From contig JADYZU010000046.1 in assembly GCA_020852925.1 (NCBI GenBank), positions 1 to 61,411 on the forward strand: DNA of 61,411 bases, read 5' to 3'. Shown here piece after piece: positions 44,173-54,306 of the stretch. A model generated the notes under the pieces. It was not told the DNA's origin and did not search any database. It saw only the letters and a program-made list of their open reading frames with translations. The stretch is from Rubellimicrobium sp. Its GTDB lineage: Bacteria > Pseudomonadota > Alphaproteobacteria > Rhodobacterales > Rhodobacteraceae. Position numbers and translations under genes: made by a program. The stretch's first letter is position 1. Each line of letters begins with the position of its first letter.

Positions 44173-44178
44173 CTTGAC

Positions 44179-44201
44179 ACGTCCTTTGGCAAAGCGACCG
44201 T
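44179..44201 (-). promoter_or_regulatory. ROSE-like RNA thermometer hairpin over the hsp20 ribosome-binding site
   Basis: The leader RNA can fold with the arms ACGGUCGCUUU and AAAGGACGU around the loop GCC. UCGCU pairs with the AGGA of the ribosome-binding site, leaving the central G unpaired: exactly the UYGCU/AGGA arrangement that defines ROSE thermometers upstream of rhizobial small heat-shock genes. A second hairpin, AGGGCC / GGCCCT, lies between it and the start of the transcript. Melting on heating would expose the site, seven to nine bases before the ATG. Confidence 0.65.
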
Positions 44202-44236
44202 CGCCGAGGGCCCCTGACGGCGGCCCTGCCCCAAGA

Positions 44237-44264
44237 ATATGGGGCAAGCGGACGCGGCTGCAAG
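44237..44264 (-). promoter_or_regulatory. Sigma-32 (RpoH)-type promoter of hsp20
   Basis: On the minus strand CTTGCA (44264-44259) and CCCCATAT (44244-44237) are 14 bases apart, matching the heat-shock pattern CTTGAA-N13-15-CCCCATNT. A dyad TGCCCCA-N6-TGGGGCA overlaps the -10 and may bind a regulator. The predicted transcript starts near 44230. Confidence 0.75.
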
Positions 44265-44364
44265 GGGCGGGACTGGCACGGCGGCGCGGTTGGGATTATC
44301 CTTGCGCGGGGATGGTCCGCCGGACCGTCGGGAATCTGCCGGACCCGCCGCCAGAGGGTGACTG

Positions 44365-44583
44365 ATGAACATGTCCGCAAGGATGGAAGAGGCCGAGGTC
44401 CTGCGCGTGAAGCTCGAGGTGCTCCGGCGCGAGCACCGCGACCTCGACGAGGCGATCCACGCCCTCGAGGCGCGGGGCCCCTCGGATGTGCTGACCGTGC
44501 GCCGGCTGAAGAAGCAGAAGCTCGCGCTGCGCGACCAGATCCGCCAGATCGAGGACCGGCTCCTGCCGGACATCATCGCCTGA
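44365..44583 (+). CDS. YdcH/DUF465-family small helical protein
   Basis: A 72-residue all-helical protein. The family pattern is seen in EVLRREHRDLDEAIHALEAR and RRLKKQKLALRDQIRQIE. It probably forms a coiled coil. Function is unknown in any species. It is transcribed to the right, divergent from hsp20, and 72 bases before purE. Confidence 0.88.
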   Translation: MNMSARMEEAEVLRVKLEVLRREHRDLDEAIHALEARGPSDVLTVRRLKKQKLALRDQIRQIEDRLLPDIIA

Positions 44584-44599
44584 CCCGCCGAAGCCGCGA

Positions 44600-44626
44600 T
44601 TGCGCATCCGCGGCCCGTGCTATAGT
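44600..44626 (+). promoter_or_regulatory. Possible promoter of purEK
   Basis: TATAGT at 44621-44626 is a near-perfect -10 in the gap before purE, 30 bases from the start codon. The best -35 is TTGCGC at 44600-44605, with a short 15-base spacer. The -10 is convincing, the -35 less so. Confidence 0.4.
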
Positions 44627-44655
44627 GCCGCTGGCAGTTTTCCGGGGGTCTGCGC

Positions 44656-45138
44656 ATGGCGGATGTGTTGGTCGGCATCATCATGGGGTCGCAATCCGAC
44701 TGGCCCGTGATGCAGGAGGCGGCGGCCGTTCTTGACGAACTCGGGGTCGGGCACGAGGTGCGCATCGTCTCGGCCCATCGCACGCCCGACCGGCTGTGGG
44801 ATTACGGGGTGAACGCGGTCGCGCGCGGGCTGCGGGTGATCGTCGCCGGCGCCGGCGGGGCCGCGCATCTGCCGGGCATGATGGCGTCCAAGACCCGGCT
44901 GCCGGTGATCGGCGTGCCGGTGCAGACGCGCGCGCTGGCCGGGGTCGATTCGCTCTATTCCATCGTGCAGATGCCGCGCGGCTATCCGGTGGCCACCATG
45001 GCGATCGGCGGCGCGGCCAATGCCGGGCTGATGGCGGCGCAGATCCTCGCGCTGTCGGATGCGGCGCTCGCGCAGCGCCTCGAGGACTGGCGCGCCGCCC
45101 TCTCGGCCGCGATCCCGGAGGAACCCGTCGATGACTGA
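44656..45138 (+). CDS. purE: 5-(carboxyamino)imidazole ribonucleotide mutase
   Basis: A 160-residue enzyme of purine synthesis that converts N5-CAIR, made by PurK, to CAIR. The motif GSQSDWPVM (about 11-19), the catalytic SAHRTPDR (40-47) and [14 protein letters not shown] loop are all present. Length is typical of class I PurE. It overlaps purK by eight bases. Confidence 0.97.
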   Translation: MADVLVGIIMGSQSDWPVMQEAAAVLDELGVGHEVRIVSAHRTPDRLWDYGVNAVARGLRVIVAGAGGAAHLPGMMASKTRLPVIGVPVQTRALAGVDSLYSIVQMPRGYPVATMAIGGAANAGLMAAQILALSDAALAQRLEDWRAALSAAIPEEPVDD

Positions 45139-46207
45139 TCCCCTGCCCCCCGGCGCCTCGGTCGGCATCCTTGGCGGCGGGCAGCTTGGCCGGATGCTGG
45201 CGGTCGCGGCCAGCAGGCTGGGCCTGAGCGCCCATGTCTACGAACCGCAGGCCGGCTGCCCGGCGGCACAGGTGGCCGCGCGCTGCACGACCGCGCCCTG
45301 GGATGACGCCCCGGCGCTGCGCGCCTTTGCCCGCAGTGTCGATGTCGTCACCTACGAATTCGAGAATGTCCCCACCGCCGCCCTTGACGCGATCGAGGCG
45401 ATCCGCCCGATCCGGCCCGGGCGCCGCTCGCTCGCCGTGTCGCAGGAGCGGCTGGCGGAAAAGACCTTTCTGGCCGGCCTGGGCCTGACGGTCGCGCCCT
45501 TCGCCCCCGTCGAGGATGCGGCGACGCTGGCAGAGGCCCTTGCGCGCATCGGCACGCCCGCGATCCTCAAGACCCGGATGCTCGGCTATGACGGCAAGGG
45601 GCAGGCGCGCATCGACCGCGCCGCCGACGCGCCCGCGGCGCTGCAGGCGATGGCGGGGGCGCCCGCGCTCCTTGAAGGATTCGTCGCCTTCGACCGCGAG
45701 GTGTCGGTCGTCGCCGCGCGCGGGGCCGATGGCTCGGTCGCGGCCTTCGATCCGGGCGAGAACGTGCATCGCGACGGCATCCTGCGCACCACCACCGTGC
45801 CCGCGCGGCTGAGTGCGGCGCAGCGCAGCGATGCCGTGCTGATCGCGGCGCGCATCCTGAACGCGCTCGATCATGTCGGCGTCATCGGGGTCGAGCTGTT
45901 CGTGACGCCCGCCGGCCTGATCGTGAACGAGATCGCGCCGCGCGTGCACAATTCCGGCCACTGGACCCAGAACGGCTGCCTCATCGACCAGTTCGAACAG
46001 CACATCCGCGCGGTCTGCGGCTGGCCGCTTGGTGACGGCACGCGGCATTCGGATGTGGTGATGGAGAACCTGATCGGCCACGACATGGACCGGTTGCCGG
46101 CACTCATGGCCTCGGGCGCGGCGCTGCATCTGTACGGCAAGGCCGAGGTGCGCGCCGGCCGCAAGATGGGCCATGTGAACCGCATCACCGGCCCGGCGCC
46201 GCGCTGA
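45131..46207 (+). CDS. purK: 5-(carboxyamino)imidazole ribonucleotide synthase
   Basis: A 358-residue ATP-grasp enzyme that carboxylates AIR with bicarbonate and ATP to N5-CAIR, the substrate of PurE. It has the N-terminal [24 protein letters not shown], the ATP-grasp [15 protein letters not shown] and the metal-site segment [14 protein letters not shown]. The ATG at 45131 lies inside purE, eight bases before its stop, indicating coupling. The end abuts the antisense hydrolase gene. Confidence 0.96.
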   Translation: MTDPLPPGASVGILGGGQLGRMLAVAASRLGLSAHVYEPQAGCPAAQVAARCTTAPWDDAPALRAFARSVDVVTYEFENVPTAALDAIEAIRPIRPGRRSLAVSQERLAEKTFLAGLGLTVAPFAPVEDAATLAEALARIGTPAILKTRMLGYDGKGQARIDRAADAPAALQAMAGAPALLEGFVAFDREVSVVAARGADGSVAAFDPGENVHRDGILRTTTVPARLSAAQRSDAVLIAARILNALDHVGVIGVELFVTPAGLIVNEIAPRVHNSGHWTQNGCLIDQFEQHIRAVCGWPLGDGTRHSDVVMENLIGHDMDRLPALMASGAALHLYGKAEVRAGRKMGHVNRITGPAPR

Positions 46208-46990
46208 TCAGCCGAAGATCACGTTTTCCAGCGTCAGATCCCGGTCGAACCGCCCGGTGGCAAGGAAGGTCAGCACCTGCGCGATCACCAGCGGGTTGTT
46301 CATCATGAACGTATGCGTGACCGGCAGCACCAGATGGTCGGTCTCGCCCGCGAGATGGGTCGAGGCGACCGAGACCTTGCCATCGTTCGGCCCCTCGATC
46401 AGCGCGGCGGTGATGAGGTTCGCGGTGGCGCTGCCGGCGATGATCCCCACCTCATAAGGCGGCAGGGGGCCGTCTCCCGGTTCGGGCAGGGTCAGCGGGG
46501 TCGAGTCGGGCCCGGTGCCGAGTTCCTTGCCCGCCGGCCCGCCGATCCAGCGGAAGGGGGCGAAATCGCCAAAGATATCCACAAGTTCGGACCCCCGGTT
46601 CGGCGGCGCCAGCATGACCACCCGCCCCATCAGCGCCGGCCGCGCCCGTGACAGATAGGCCCGCACCAGGATGCCGCCCATGGAATGGGTGACGAAATGC
46701 ACCCGCCGCGCACCGCAGCGCGCCACCATTGCCGGCAGCCAGTCATCGACCAGCGCACCGATGCTGGCCCCGGTCGAGGGATAGCCGGAATTGACGGTGA
46801 AATAGCCGAAGCGTTCGACCACGATCTGCATCGGCTTCAGCGAGGTCGCGCCGCGGGCCAGGCCGTGGATGAAGACCACCGCCTCGGAGGCGGTTTCGGG
46901 GGCGGATCCGGGGGCAGATCCGGGTCCGGCCGCGGGGTCGGGCTGCGGGCGCAGAAGCTGGATCAGGGTCGGGCGGGGATGCTTGGCCAT
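46208..46990 (-). CDS. Alpha/beta-hydrolase, lipase-like
   Basis: A 260-residue protein with an alpha/beta-hydrolase fold. The nucleophile elbow is THSMGG (Ser in place of the usual G-x-S-x-G first Gly), and [11 protein letters not shown] is the oxyanion-hole HG loop. The Asp and His of the triad are probably in GPNDGKVSV and LPVTHTFMM. It resembles lipases acting on short esters. No clear signal peptide is seen; the N-terminus holds a Pro/Gly/Ala stretch with SAPGSAPET repeats. It converges with purK, stops adjoining. Confidence 0.82.
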   Translation of the reverse strand: MAKHPRPTLIQLLRPQPDPAAGPGSAPGSAPETASEAVVFIHGLARGATSLKPMQIVVERFGYFTVNSGYPSTGASIGALVDDWLPAMVARCGARRVHFVTHSMGGILVRAYLSRARPALMGRVVMLAPPNRGSELVDIFGDFAPFRWIGGPAGKELGTGPDSTPLTLPEPGDGPLPPYEVGIIAGSATANLITAALIEGPNDGKVSVASTHLAGETDHLVLPVTHTFMMNNPLVIAQVLTFLATGRFDRDLTLENVIFG

Positions 46991-47068
46991 GCCGCCATCC
47001 TAGCGCGGCCGTCGCCGGGCGACAGGGGCGGCCTTGCGATTTCGCGCGCCCGGCGGCAGTCTGCCGCC

Positions 47069-47551
47069 ATGACCGCCCCCCGCCCCCATCCGCCCGCGCG
47101 CCTGCGCCCGCCGCCGATCCGGCTGGCGGTGCGCGCCATCGTGCTGCGGCAGGGGCGGCTTCTGCTGGTGAACACCTGGCCCGGGCGCACCGATTTCTGG
47201 AGCGTGCCCGGCGGCGGCGCCAATCCGCATGAAAGCCTGCCCGCGAACCTGATCCGCGAGGTGCACGAGGAAACCGGCCTGACCGTCGCCGTGGGGGCGC
47301 CCTGCCTTGTGAACGAATTCCACGATCCGGGCGGCACCTTTCATCAGGTCGACATCTACTTCCGCTGCACCCTGATCGCCGGCGATCCCGAGGGCGCCTG
47401 GACCGATCCCGAGGGCGTCGTGAGTCACCGCCGCTGGGTCACGCCCGAGGGGATGGCGGGGCTGCGGGTGAAACCCGACAGCCTGGCCGCCATCGCCTGG
47501 TCCGAGGGGGCGATCGGCTATGACCCGCTCGAACCGATCGTGCGGGCCTGA
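47069..47551 (+). CDS. Nudix hydrolase
   Basis: A 160-residue pyrophosphohydrolase of the Nudix family. The complete Nudix box starts at GGGANPHESLPANLIREVHE and runs into ETGL, giving the metal-binding REVHEE. The substrate could be a nucleotide sugar, NADH or oxidised nucleotide; it is not evident. A basic Pro-rich N-terminus precedes the domain. The ATG at 47069 is preceded by little ribosome-site signal. The stop lies five bases from the convergent bactofilin-like gene. Confidence 0.88.
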   Translation: MTAPRPHPPARLRPPPIRLAVRAIVLRQGRLLLVNTWPGRTDFWSVPGGGANPHESLPANLIREVHEETGLTVAVGAPCLVNEFHDPGGTFHQVDIYFRCTLIAGDPEGAWTDPEGVVSHRRWVTPEGMAGLRVKPDSLAAIAWSEGAIGYDPLEPIVRA

Positions 47552-47555
47552 GCCG

Positions 47556-48695
47556 TCAGCCCGCGCGCCCGGCGCGGCGGATGCGGCGACGGTCGGCCAT
47601 CGCCATGATCAGGCCGCCCGATCCGGCCCAGACCAGCGCCAGCGTCACGAGCCAGCCGACCCAGGGCACCAGTCCCAGCGCCACCGCGATCACCGCGCCG
47701 ACCACGGCCGCCGCCAGCCGCGCGCCAAGCCCCGGCGCCCCGCCGCGTGCCAGCAGGCGCGCGCCGATGGTCCAGGCGGCGGTGACATAGCCGGCGCAGC
47801 CCAGGATCGCGGCCGCAAGGATCGCCACCGGCGACAGCACGATCCCGACCAGCGTGAGCGCGACCAGAACCGCCGCGCCCAGCAGCGCCGACAGCCCGAG
47901 GAACCCCCGCCCCAGCGCCCGCCAGGGCCGCGACGCGATCCGCCCGGCCAGCGAGGCCATGGCCGCTGGCGACAGCGCCGCCGCCAGCCCGGCCAGCACC
48001 GCGACCGCGATCATCCTGCCCACCATGCCGCCTGTGCGCGCGCGCCAGTTCATGCCGGGCACCGCTGCCGGCAGGCCGCTCTCGTCGGCCTCGATCAGGT
48101 GGCGGGTGATGCGGTCCTCGGGGGCGACCGATCCGGGCACGACCAGCTGGCCCTCGGTGGCCTCGTAAAGGTCGATCCGGCCGTCGATCCGTGCCTCGGG
48201 GCCGAAGGTCACGCTCTCGGCCGTGATCGCGGCATCGCCGGCGATGGTGCCGGAGATCGCCACCGCGCCGCCGCTCAGCAGCGCCGCACCCGCGACCGGG
48301 CCCGAGACCGCGAGTTCGGCCGCGACCGCGCGCAGGTTGCCGCCGATGCCGCCCGCGACCGTCACCGTCTCGCCGGCCAGCGTGGCATCCCCGGCGACCG
48401 CGCCCTCGGCGCGCACCTCCTGTCCGGCGGCATAGAGATTGCCGCCGACCGCGCCCAGCGCGCTCACGCGGCGCCCGGCCAGATGGGCGCTGCCGGTCAG
48501 GTCGCCCGAGAGCGTCACCGCATAGCCCGCGCCAAAGGCGCTGTCCTGCCCGCCACCGTCGATGGCGACGGTCCGGCCGCCGGCGTAGATGTCGCCGCCG
48601 AAGGAAAAGCTGCCGCCGTCGTCGGCCTGCACGGCCGCCCCCGCGCCCAGCGACGCGGCAAGGACCAGGATGGCGGGAAGGAGGGTCAGGCGCAT
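47556..48695 (-). CDS. Bactofilin-like beta-helix protein fused to a membrane domain
   Basis: A 379-residue protein with a signal peptide (MRLTLLPAILVLAASLGAGA, cut near AVQA). Then come about 170 residues of short repeats such as GDLTGSAHLAGR, GAVGGNLYAAGQ and GAVAGDATLAGE, each about 18 residues, as in bactofilin/polymer-forming beta-helices. The C-terminal half has about five to six membrane helices. A periplasmic beta-helix anchored in the inner membrane is thus predicted, unlike cytoplasmic bactofilins. Function is unknown; it could be a scaffold in the envelope. It lies downstream of groL on the same strand but after a terminator. Confidence 0.7.
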   Translation of the reverse strand: MRLTLLPAILVLAASLGAGAAVQADDGGSFSFGGDIYAGGRTVAIDGGGQDSAFGAGYAVTLSGDLTGSAHLAGRRVSALGAVGGNLYAAGQEVRAEGAVAGDATLAGETVTVAGGIGGNLRAVAAELAVSGPVAGAALLSGGAVAISGTIAGDAAITAESVTFGPEARIDGRIDLYEATEGQLVVPGSVAPEDRITRHLIEADESGLPAAVPGMNWRARTGGMVGRMIAVAVLAGLAAALSPAAMASLAGRIASRPWRALGRGFLGLSALLGAAVLVALTLVGIVLSPVAILAAAILGCAGYVTAAWTIGARLLARGGAPGLGARLAAAVVGAVIAVALGLVPWVGWLVTLALVWAGSGGLIMAMADRRRIRRAGRAG

Positions 48696-48772
48696 GGGAA
48701 ACTCCCGGAACAGGGGATGAGGCCGTGGCCCGATCCTAGCACATCGCCCGGCATTCCGCAGCCCCGAATGCG

Positions 48773-48798
48773 AAAAGGGGCGCCCTGCGGCGCCCCTT
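48773..48798 (-). terminator. Intrinsic terminator of groESL
   Basis: On the minus strand the stem AAGGGGCGCC / GGCGCCCCTT (ten perfect pairs, loop GCAG) is followed by TTTT, ending at 48773. It lies 26 bases past the groL stop and is a good Rho-independent terminator. Confidence 0.9.
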
Positions 48799-48823
48799 CC
48801 CGAACTTCCGAAGGTCGGTCGGA

Positions 48824-50527
<1,704 letters not shown>

Positions 50528-50543
50528 TCAGGCCCCGCGAACC

Positions 50544-50831
50544 TCAGGCGATGATGCCGAGGATGTCGCTTTCCTTCATGATGAGCAGCTCCTGGCCGTC
50601 CAGGGTCACTTCGGTGCCCGACCACTTGCCGAACAGGATGCGGTCGCCGGCCTTCACCGACGGCGCGATCAGCTCGCCCGAATCCTTGCGCGCGCCCTCG
50701 CCCACGGCGATCACTTCGCCCTCGGCCGGCTTTTCCTTGGCGCTGTCGGGGATGATGAGACCGCCCTTGGTCTTTTCCTCGCTCTGCACGCGGCGAACCA
50801 GCACGCGGTCATGCAGCGGTTTGAATGCCAT
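50544..50831 (-). CDS. groS: Co-chaperonin GroES
   Basis: A 95-residue lid of the GroEL chamber. [20 protein letters not shown] opens the protein, and [15 protein letters not shown] is the mobile loop that contacts GroEL. GGAG lies before the start at 50831. It is the first gene of the groESL operon. Confidence 0.97.
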   Translation of the reverse strand: MAFKPLHDRVLVRRVQSEEKTKGGLIIPDSAKEKPAEGEVIAVGEGARKDSGELIAPSVKAGDRILFGKWSGTEVTLDGQELLIMKESDILGIIA

Positions 50832-50855
50832 CTTCGCAACTCCTTGTTGATGCGG

Positions 50856-50882
50856 TTGGCACTCGGTCAGGATGAGTGCCAA
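50856..50882. promoter_or_regulatory. CIRCE element (HrcA operator)
   Basis: TTGGCACTC and GAGTGCCAA form a perfect nine-base inverted repeat with a nine-base spacer, differing from the canonical CIRCE TTAGCACTC-N9-GAGTGCTAA by one symmetrical base per arm. It lies 25 bases before groS, downstream of the -10, so HrcA binding would block transcription when unfolded protein is low. Confidence 0.95.
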
Positions 50883-50890
50883 CAGCGGGC

Positions 50891-50919
50891 TAGGTAGGAC
50901 CGCGCCCCGGGCCTGTCAA
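50891..50919 (-). promoter_or_regulatory. Promoter of groESL
   Basis: On the minus strand a perfect -35 TTGACA (50919-50914) is followed after 17 bases by TACCTA (50896-50891). CTTGAC at the -35 also fits RpoH, but the -10 is not the CCCCAT type, so a vegetative sigma factor plus HrcA control is more likely. Confidence 0.65.
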
Positions 50920-51040
50920 GGGCATGGACGCGAACAGCGGTGGCGGGCATGGACGTGGACTGCGGCGGCGGGCCGTGACATTGCCCGGCGCCTGCGCTAT
51001 GGGCGCGCGGACATTCCCCTTGCCCGCAGGAACCGCATCC

Positions 51041-51961
51041 ATGACCACCCTCGTCTTCGGCCACAAGTCGCCCGACACCGACGCCACCGGCTCGGCCATC
51101 ATCTGGGCCTGGTATCTCGACCATACCGGCGAGGCGGCCGAGGCGCGGGTGCTGGGCACGCCCAATACCGAGGCGCTGTTCGTGCTGAAGCGCTGGGGTT
51201 TCGAAGTGCCGCCGGTGCTGTCCGCGATTGCCGAAGGGGCGCCGGTCGTCATCGTCGATACCAACAACCCGGCCGAACTGCCCGAAGGCATCGCCAGGGC
51301 CGACATCCGCGCCATCATCGACCACCACAAGCTGACCGGCGGGATCGAGACCAAGGGCCCGATCGAGGTGACGATCCGGCCCGTCGCCTCGACCGCGACG
51401 CTGATGTATCAGCTCATGGGCGGCCACGGCGGCCATGCGCCCGAGGGGATCAAGGGCCTGATCCTGTCCTGCATCCTGTCGGACACGCTCGAGTTCCGTT
51501 CGCCCACCACGACCGAGGCCGACCGCCGCATCGCTGAAATCCTTGCGCGCGACCTGGAGATCGACATCCCCGCCTACGCGGCCGAGATGTTCGCGGCCAA
51601 GTCGGATGTGTCCTCCTTCTCGGACGCGGAACTGCTGCGAATGGATTCCAAGGAATATGCGGTCGATGGCGTGAAGCTGCGGGTTTCCGTGCTCGAAACC
51701 ACCTCGCCGCAGGCGATCCTTGCGCGCAAGGCGGCGCTGGTCGCGGCCATGCCCGGCGTCGCGGCCGAGGACGGGGCCGATCAGGTGCTGCTGTTCGTGG
51801 TGGACATCCTGCGCGAGGAGGCCACGCTGCTGACCCCGAACGACCTGTGCCGCAGCATCGCGGACAAGAGCTTTGGCGCCGCCGCCGCCGGCGACAGCGT
51901 GGTGCTGCCCGGCATCATGAGCCGCAAGAAGCAGATCATCCCCGCGCTCAGGGTGAAGTGA
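51041..51961 (+). CDS. ppaC: Manganese-dependent inorganic pyrophosphatase (family II)
   Basis: A 306-residue cytoplasmic enzyme that splits pyrophosphate. The DHH domain carries FGHKSPDTDATGS (His and Asp metal ligands) and IIDHHKL; the C-terminal DHHA2 domain ends with the phosphate-binding MSRKKQIIPAL. AGGAA precedes the ATG at 51041. It lies back to back with groESL. The use of a Mn/Co family-II enzyme, in place of the common family I, is typical of this lineage. Confidence 0.96.
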   Translation: MTTLVFGHKSPDTDATGSAIIWAWYLDHTGEAAEARVLGTPNTEALFVLKRWGFEVPPVLSAIAEGAPVVIVDTNNPAELPEGIARADIRAIIDHHKLTGGIETKGPIEVTIRPVASTATLMYQLMGGHGGHAPEGIKGLILSCILSDTLEFRSPTTTEADRRIAEILARDLEIDIPAYAAEMFAAKSDVSSFSDAELLRMDSKEYAVDGVKLRVSVLETTSPQAILARKAALVAAMPGVAAEDGADQVLLFVVDILREEATLLTPNDLCRSIADKSFGAAAAGDSVVLPGIMSRKKQIIPALRVK

Positions 51962-51975
51962 ACCGGAGGCCCGCC

Positions 51976-52848
51976 ATGACCCGCATCATCGACCGCTTCG
52001 ACGAGATCGCCGGGCGTTACGACGCGGCCCTTGTCGATCTGTGGGGCTGCATGCACAACGGCCTGGCCGCCTGGCCGGCCGCGGTGGCGGCGATGCGGGC
52101 CTTTCGCGCGCAGGGCGGCAAGGTGGTGCTGCTGACCAACGCCCCGCGCCCGCGCGCGCAGGTGGCGGTGCAGATCGCCGCGCTCGGCATCCCCGAGGAT
52201 GCCTGGGACGTGATCGCCACTTCGGGCGATGCCGCGCGGGTAGCGATGTTTCAGGGCGCGGTCGGGCGCAAGGTCTGGTTCATGGGACAGGAGGGCGACC
52301 TCGCCTTCTTCGAGCCGCCCCGGATCGTGGCCGATCCGGTGGCGATCAGCCGCGTCCCGCTCGATCAGGCCGAGGGGATCGTCTGCCTTGGCCCGTTCGA
52401 TCCGCATGCCGATCCGGCGCTGAACCGCCCGGCCTTCCTGGGCGCGAAAACGCGGGGGCTGAAACTTCTGTGTGCCAATCCCGATATCGTCGTCGACCGG
52501 GGCGAGACGCGGGAATGGTGCGCGGGCGCGCTTGCCCGCCTCTACGAGGAGATGGGGGGCCAGACCCTCTATTTCGGCAAGCCGCATCCGCCGATCTACG
52601 ACCTCGCGCGGCAGCGTCTGGCCGCGCTTGGCGCGCTGCCCGACGAGGCGCGCATCCTGTGCATCGGCGACGGGATCGGCACCGATGTGGCGGGCGCGGC
52701 GGGCGAGGGTCTTGATTGCCTGTTCATCACCGGGGGCCTCGCCCTCGAGGAGACGGGGACCGACCATCACCCCGACGAGGCCGCGCTGAAGCGCTATCTC
52801 GAGGCGCACCGGCAGAACCCGACCTGGGCCATGGGGTTCCTGCGCTGA
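51976..52848 (+). CDS. HAD-family phosphatase (TIGR01459 type)
   Basis: A 290-residue HAD hydrolase of subclass IIA. The DxD-like motif is ALVDLWGCMHNG (Asp21 as nucleophile, with the second Asp replaced by Trp-Gly, as is usual in this subfamily). Then come LLTNAPRP (motif II), Lys in YFGKPHPP (motif III) and GDGIGTDVAGA (motif IV). The substrate is unknown; relatives act on phosphoglycolate-like or sugar phosphates. GGAGG precedes the ATG. It starts 15 bases after ppaC and ends 47 bases before ribF. Confidence 0.88.
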   Translation: MTRIIDRFDEIAGRYDAALVDLWGCMHNGLAAWPAAVAAMRAFRAQGGKVVLLTNAPRPRAQVAVQIAALGIPEDAWDVIATSGDAARVAMFQGAVGRKVWFMGQEGDLAFFEPPRIVADPVAISRVPLDQAEGIVCLGPFDPHADPALNRPAFLGAKTRGLKLLCANPDIVVDRGETREWCAGALARLYEEMGGQTLYFGKPHPPIYDLARQRLAALGALPDEARILCIGDGIGTDVAGAAGEGLDCLFITGGLALEETGTDHHPDEAALKRYLEAHRQNPTWAMGFLR

Positions 52849-52895
52849 ACCGCGCACCCTTGCGCCCGTCCCCCCGGAAGGCTAGCCACCGGCCC

Positions 52896-53846
52896 ATGCG
52901 CATCATCCGCGACAGCCTGTTCATCGACCCCGCCCTGCGCGGCGCTGCCGCCGCCATCGGCAATTTCGACGGCGTGCATCTGGGCCACCGCCATGTCATC
53001 GACCTCGCGCGTGCCGCCGCCGGCGATCTGGGCGCGCCGCTGGGCGTCCTCACCTTCGAGCCGCACCCGCGCCAGTATTTCCGCCCCGACGCCGCCCCCT
53101 TCCGCCTGATGGACGCGGCCGCGCGGGCCAGCGAACTGGCGCGACTCGGGGTCGAGCGGCTCTATGAACTGCCGTTCAACGCCGCCCTCGCCGCCCTGTC
53201 GGCCGGGGATTTCGCCCGTGTCATCCTGTCGGAGCGGCTGGGCCTTGCGCATGTCGCGGTCGGCGCCGATTTCCGCTTCGGCCACGGGCGCGATGGCGGG
53301 GCCGACGACCTGCGCCGCCTGGGCGCGCGCCTGGGCTTTGGCGTCACCGTGGCGCGGATGATGGACGCGGGCGGCACCGAAGTGTCCTCGACCGCGATCC
53401 GCGCGGCGCTGACCGACGGCCGCCCCGGCGATGCCGCGCGCATGCTGGGCCACTGGCACCGGATCGAGGGGCCGGTGATCCGCGGCGACCAGCGCGGCCG
53501 CGACCTGGGATTCCCGACCGCGAACATGTCGATCGCCCACCGCCACCCGCCGCGGTTCGGCGTCTATGCGGTGCTGGCCGATGTCCTCGACGGGCCCCAT
53601 GCCGGGCGCTATCACGGCGCGGCCTCGATCGGGGTGCGGCCGATGTTCGGCGAGAATGTCCCGAACTGCGAAACCTTCCTGTTCGATTTCTCGGGCGATC
53701 TCTACGGCGCCACGCTCTCGGTCGCGCTGGTGGACTGGCTGCGCCCCGAGGAGCGCTTTGACAGTCTCGATGCGCTGATCCTCCAGATGCGGGCCGATTG
53801 CGACCGCGCGCGCGCGCTGCTGGCCGCCCTGCCCGAGGGGCCCTGA
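52896..53846 (+). CDS. ribF: Riboflavin kinase / FAD synthetase
   Basis: A 316-residue bifunctional enzyme that makes FMN and then FAD. The N-terminal nucleotidyltransferase has the HxGH motif His28-L-G-His31 in IGNFDGVHLGHRH and, later, ISSTAIR-like EVSSTAIR. The C-terminal kinase has GRDLGFPTAN and CETFLFDF. Length is usual. It ends one base before the YcgN-type gene begins. Confidence 0.96.
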   Translation: MRIIRDSLFIDPALRGAAAAIGNFDGVHLGHRHVIDLARAAAGDLGAPLGVLTFEPHPRQYFRPDAAPFRLMDAAARASELARLGVERLYELPFNAALAALSAGDFARVILSERLGLAHVAVGADFRFGHGRDGGADDLRRLGARLGFGVTVARMMDAGGTEVSSTAIRAALTDGRPGDAARMLGHWHRIEGPVIRGDQRGRDLGFPTANMSIAHRHPPRFGVYAVLADVLDGPHAGRYHGAASIGVRPMFGENVPNCETFLFDFSGDLYGATLSVALVDWLRPEERFDSLDALILQMRADCDRARALLAALPEGP

Positions 53847-53847
53847 G

Positions 53848-54306
53848 ATGGCCCCCCGCCTGCGCCCGCGATTCTGGGAACAGCACGCCCTGTCCGACCT
53901 CAGCCCCCCGGAATGGGAGGCGCTCTGCGACGGCTGCGGCAAGTGCTGCCTCAACAAGCTCGAGGACGAGGAGACCGGCGAAGTCGCCCTGACCCGGATC
54001 GCCTGCCGCCTACTTGATACCGGGACCGCGCGCTGCCGCCATTACGCGAACCGCCACGCGCATGTGCCCGAATGCATCACGCTGACCGCCGGGAACATCG
54101 CGCGGCACCTCTACTGGCTGCCGCAGACCTGCGCCTATCGCCTGATGCACGAAGGGCTGCCCCTGCCCGACTGGCATCCGCTGCTGACCGGCGACCCCGA
54201 GAGCACCCATGCCTCGGGCGCCTCGATCCGCGGCCTTGCGATCAGCGAGGAGTCGGTCGACGACGACGACTGGGAAGATCACATCATCGACGAGCCCCTG
54301 CCATGA
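53848..54306 (+). CDS. YcgN/UPF0260-family cysteine-cluster protein
   Basis: A 152-residue soluble protein with a CxxCxxCC cluster: Cys27, 30, 33 and 34 in LCDGCGKCCLNKL, then further Cys in ACRLLDTGTARCRHY and PECITL, probably binding Zn or an Fe-S cluster. The family (YcgN) has no known function. The C-terminus is acidic (SVDDDDWEDHI). It overlaps ltaE by four bases. Confidence 0.92.
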   Translation: MAPRLRPRFWEQHALSDLSPPEWEALCDGCGKCCLNKLEDEETGEVALTRIACRLLDTGTARCRHYANRHAHVPECITLTAGNIARHLYWLPQTCAYRLMHEGLPLPDWHPLLTGDPESTHASGASIRGLAISEESVDDDDWEDHIIDEPLP

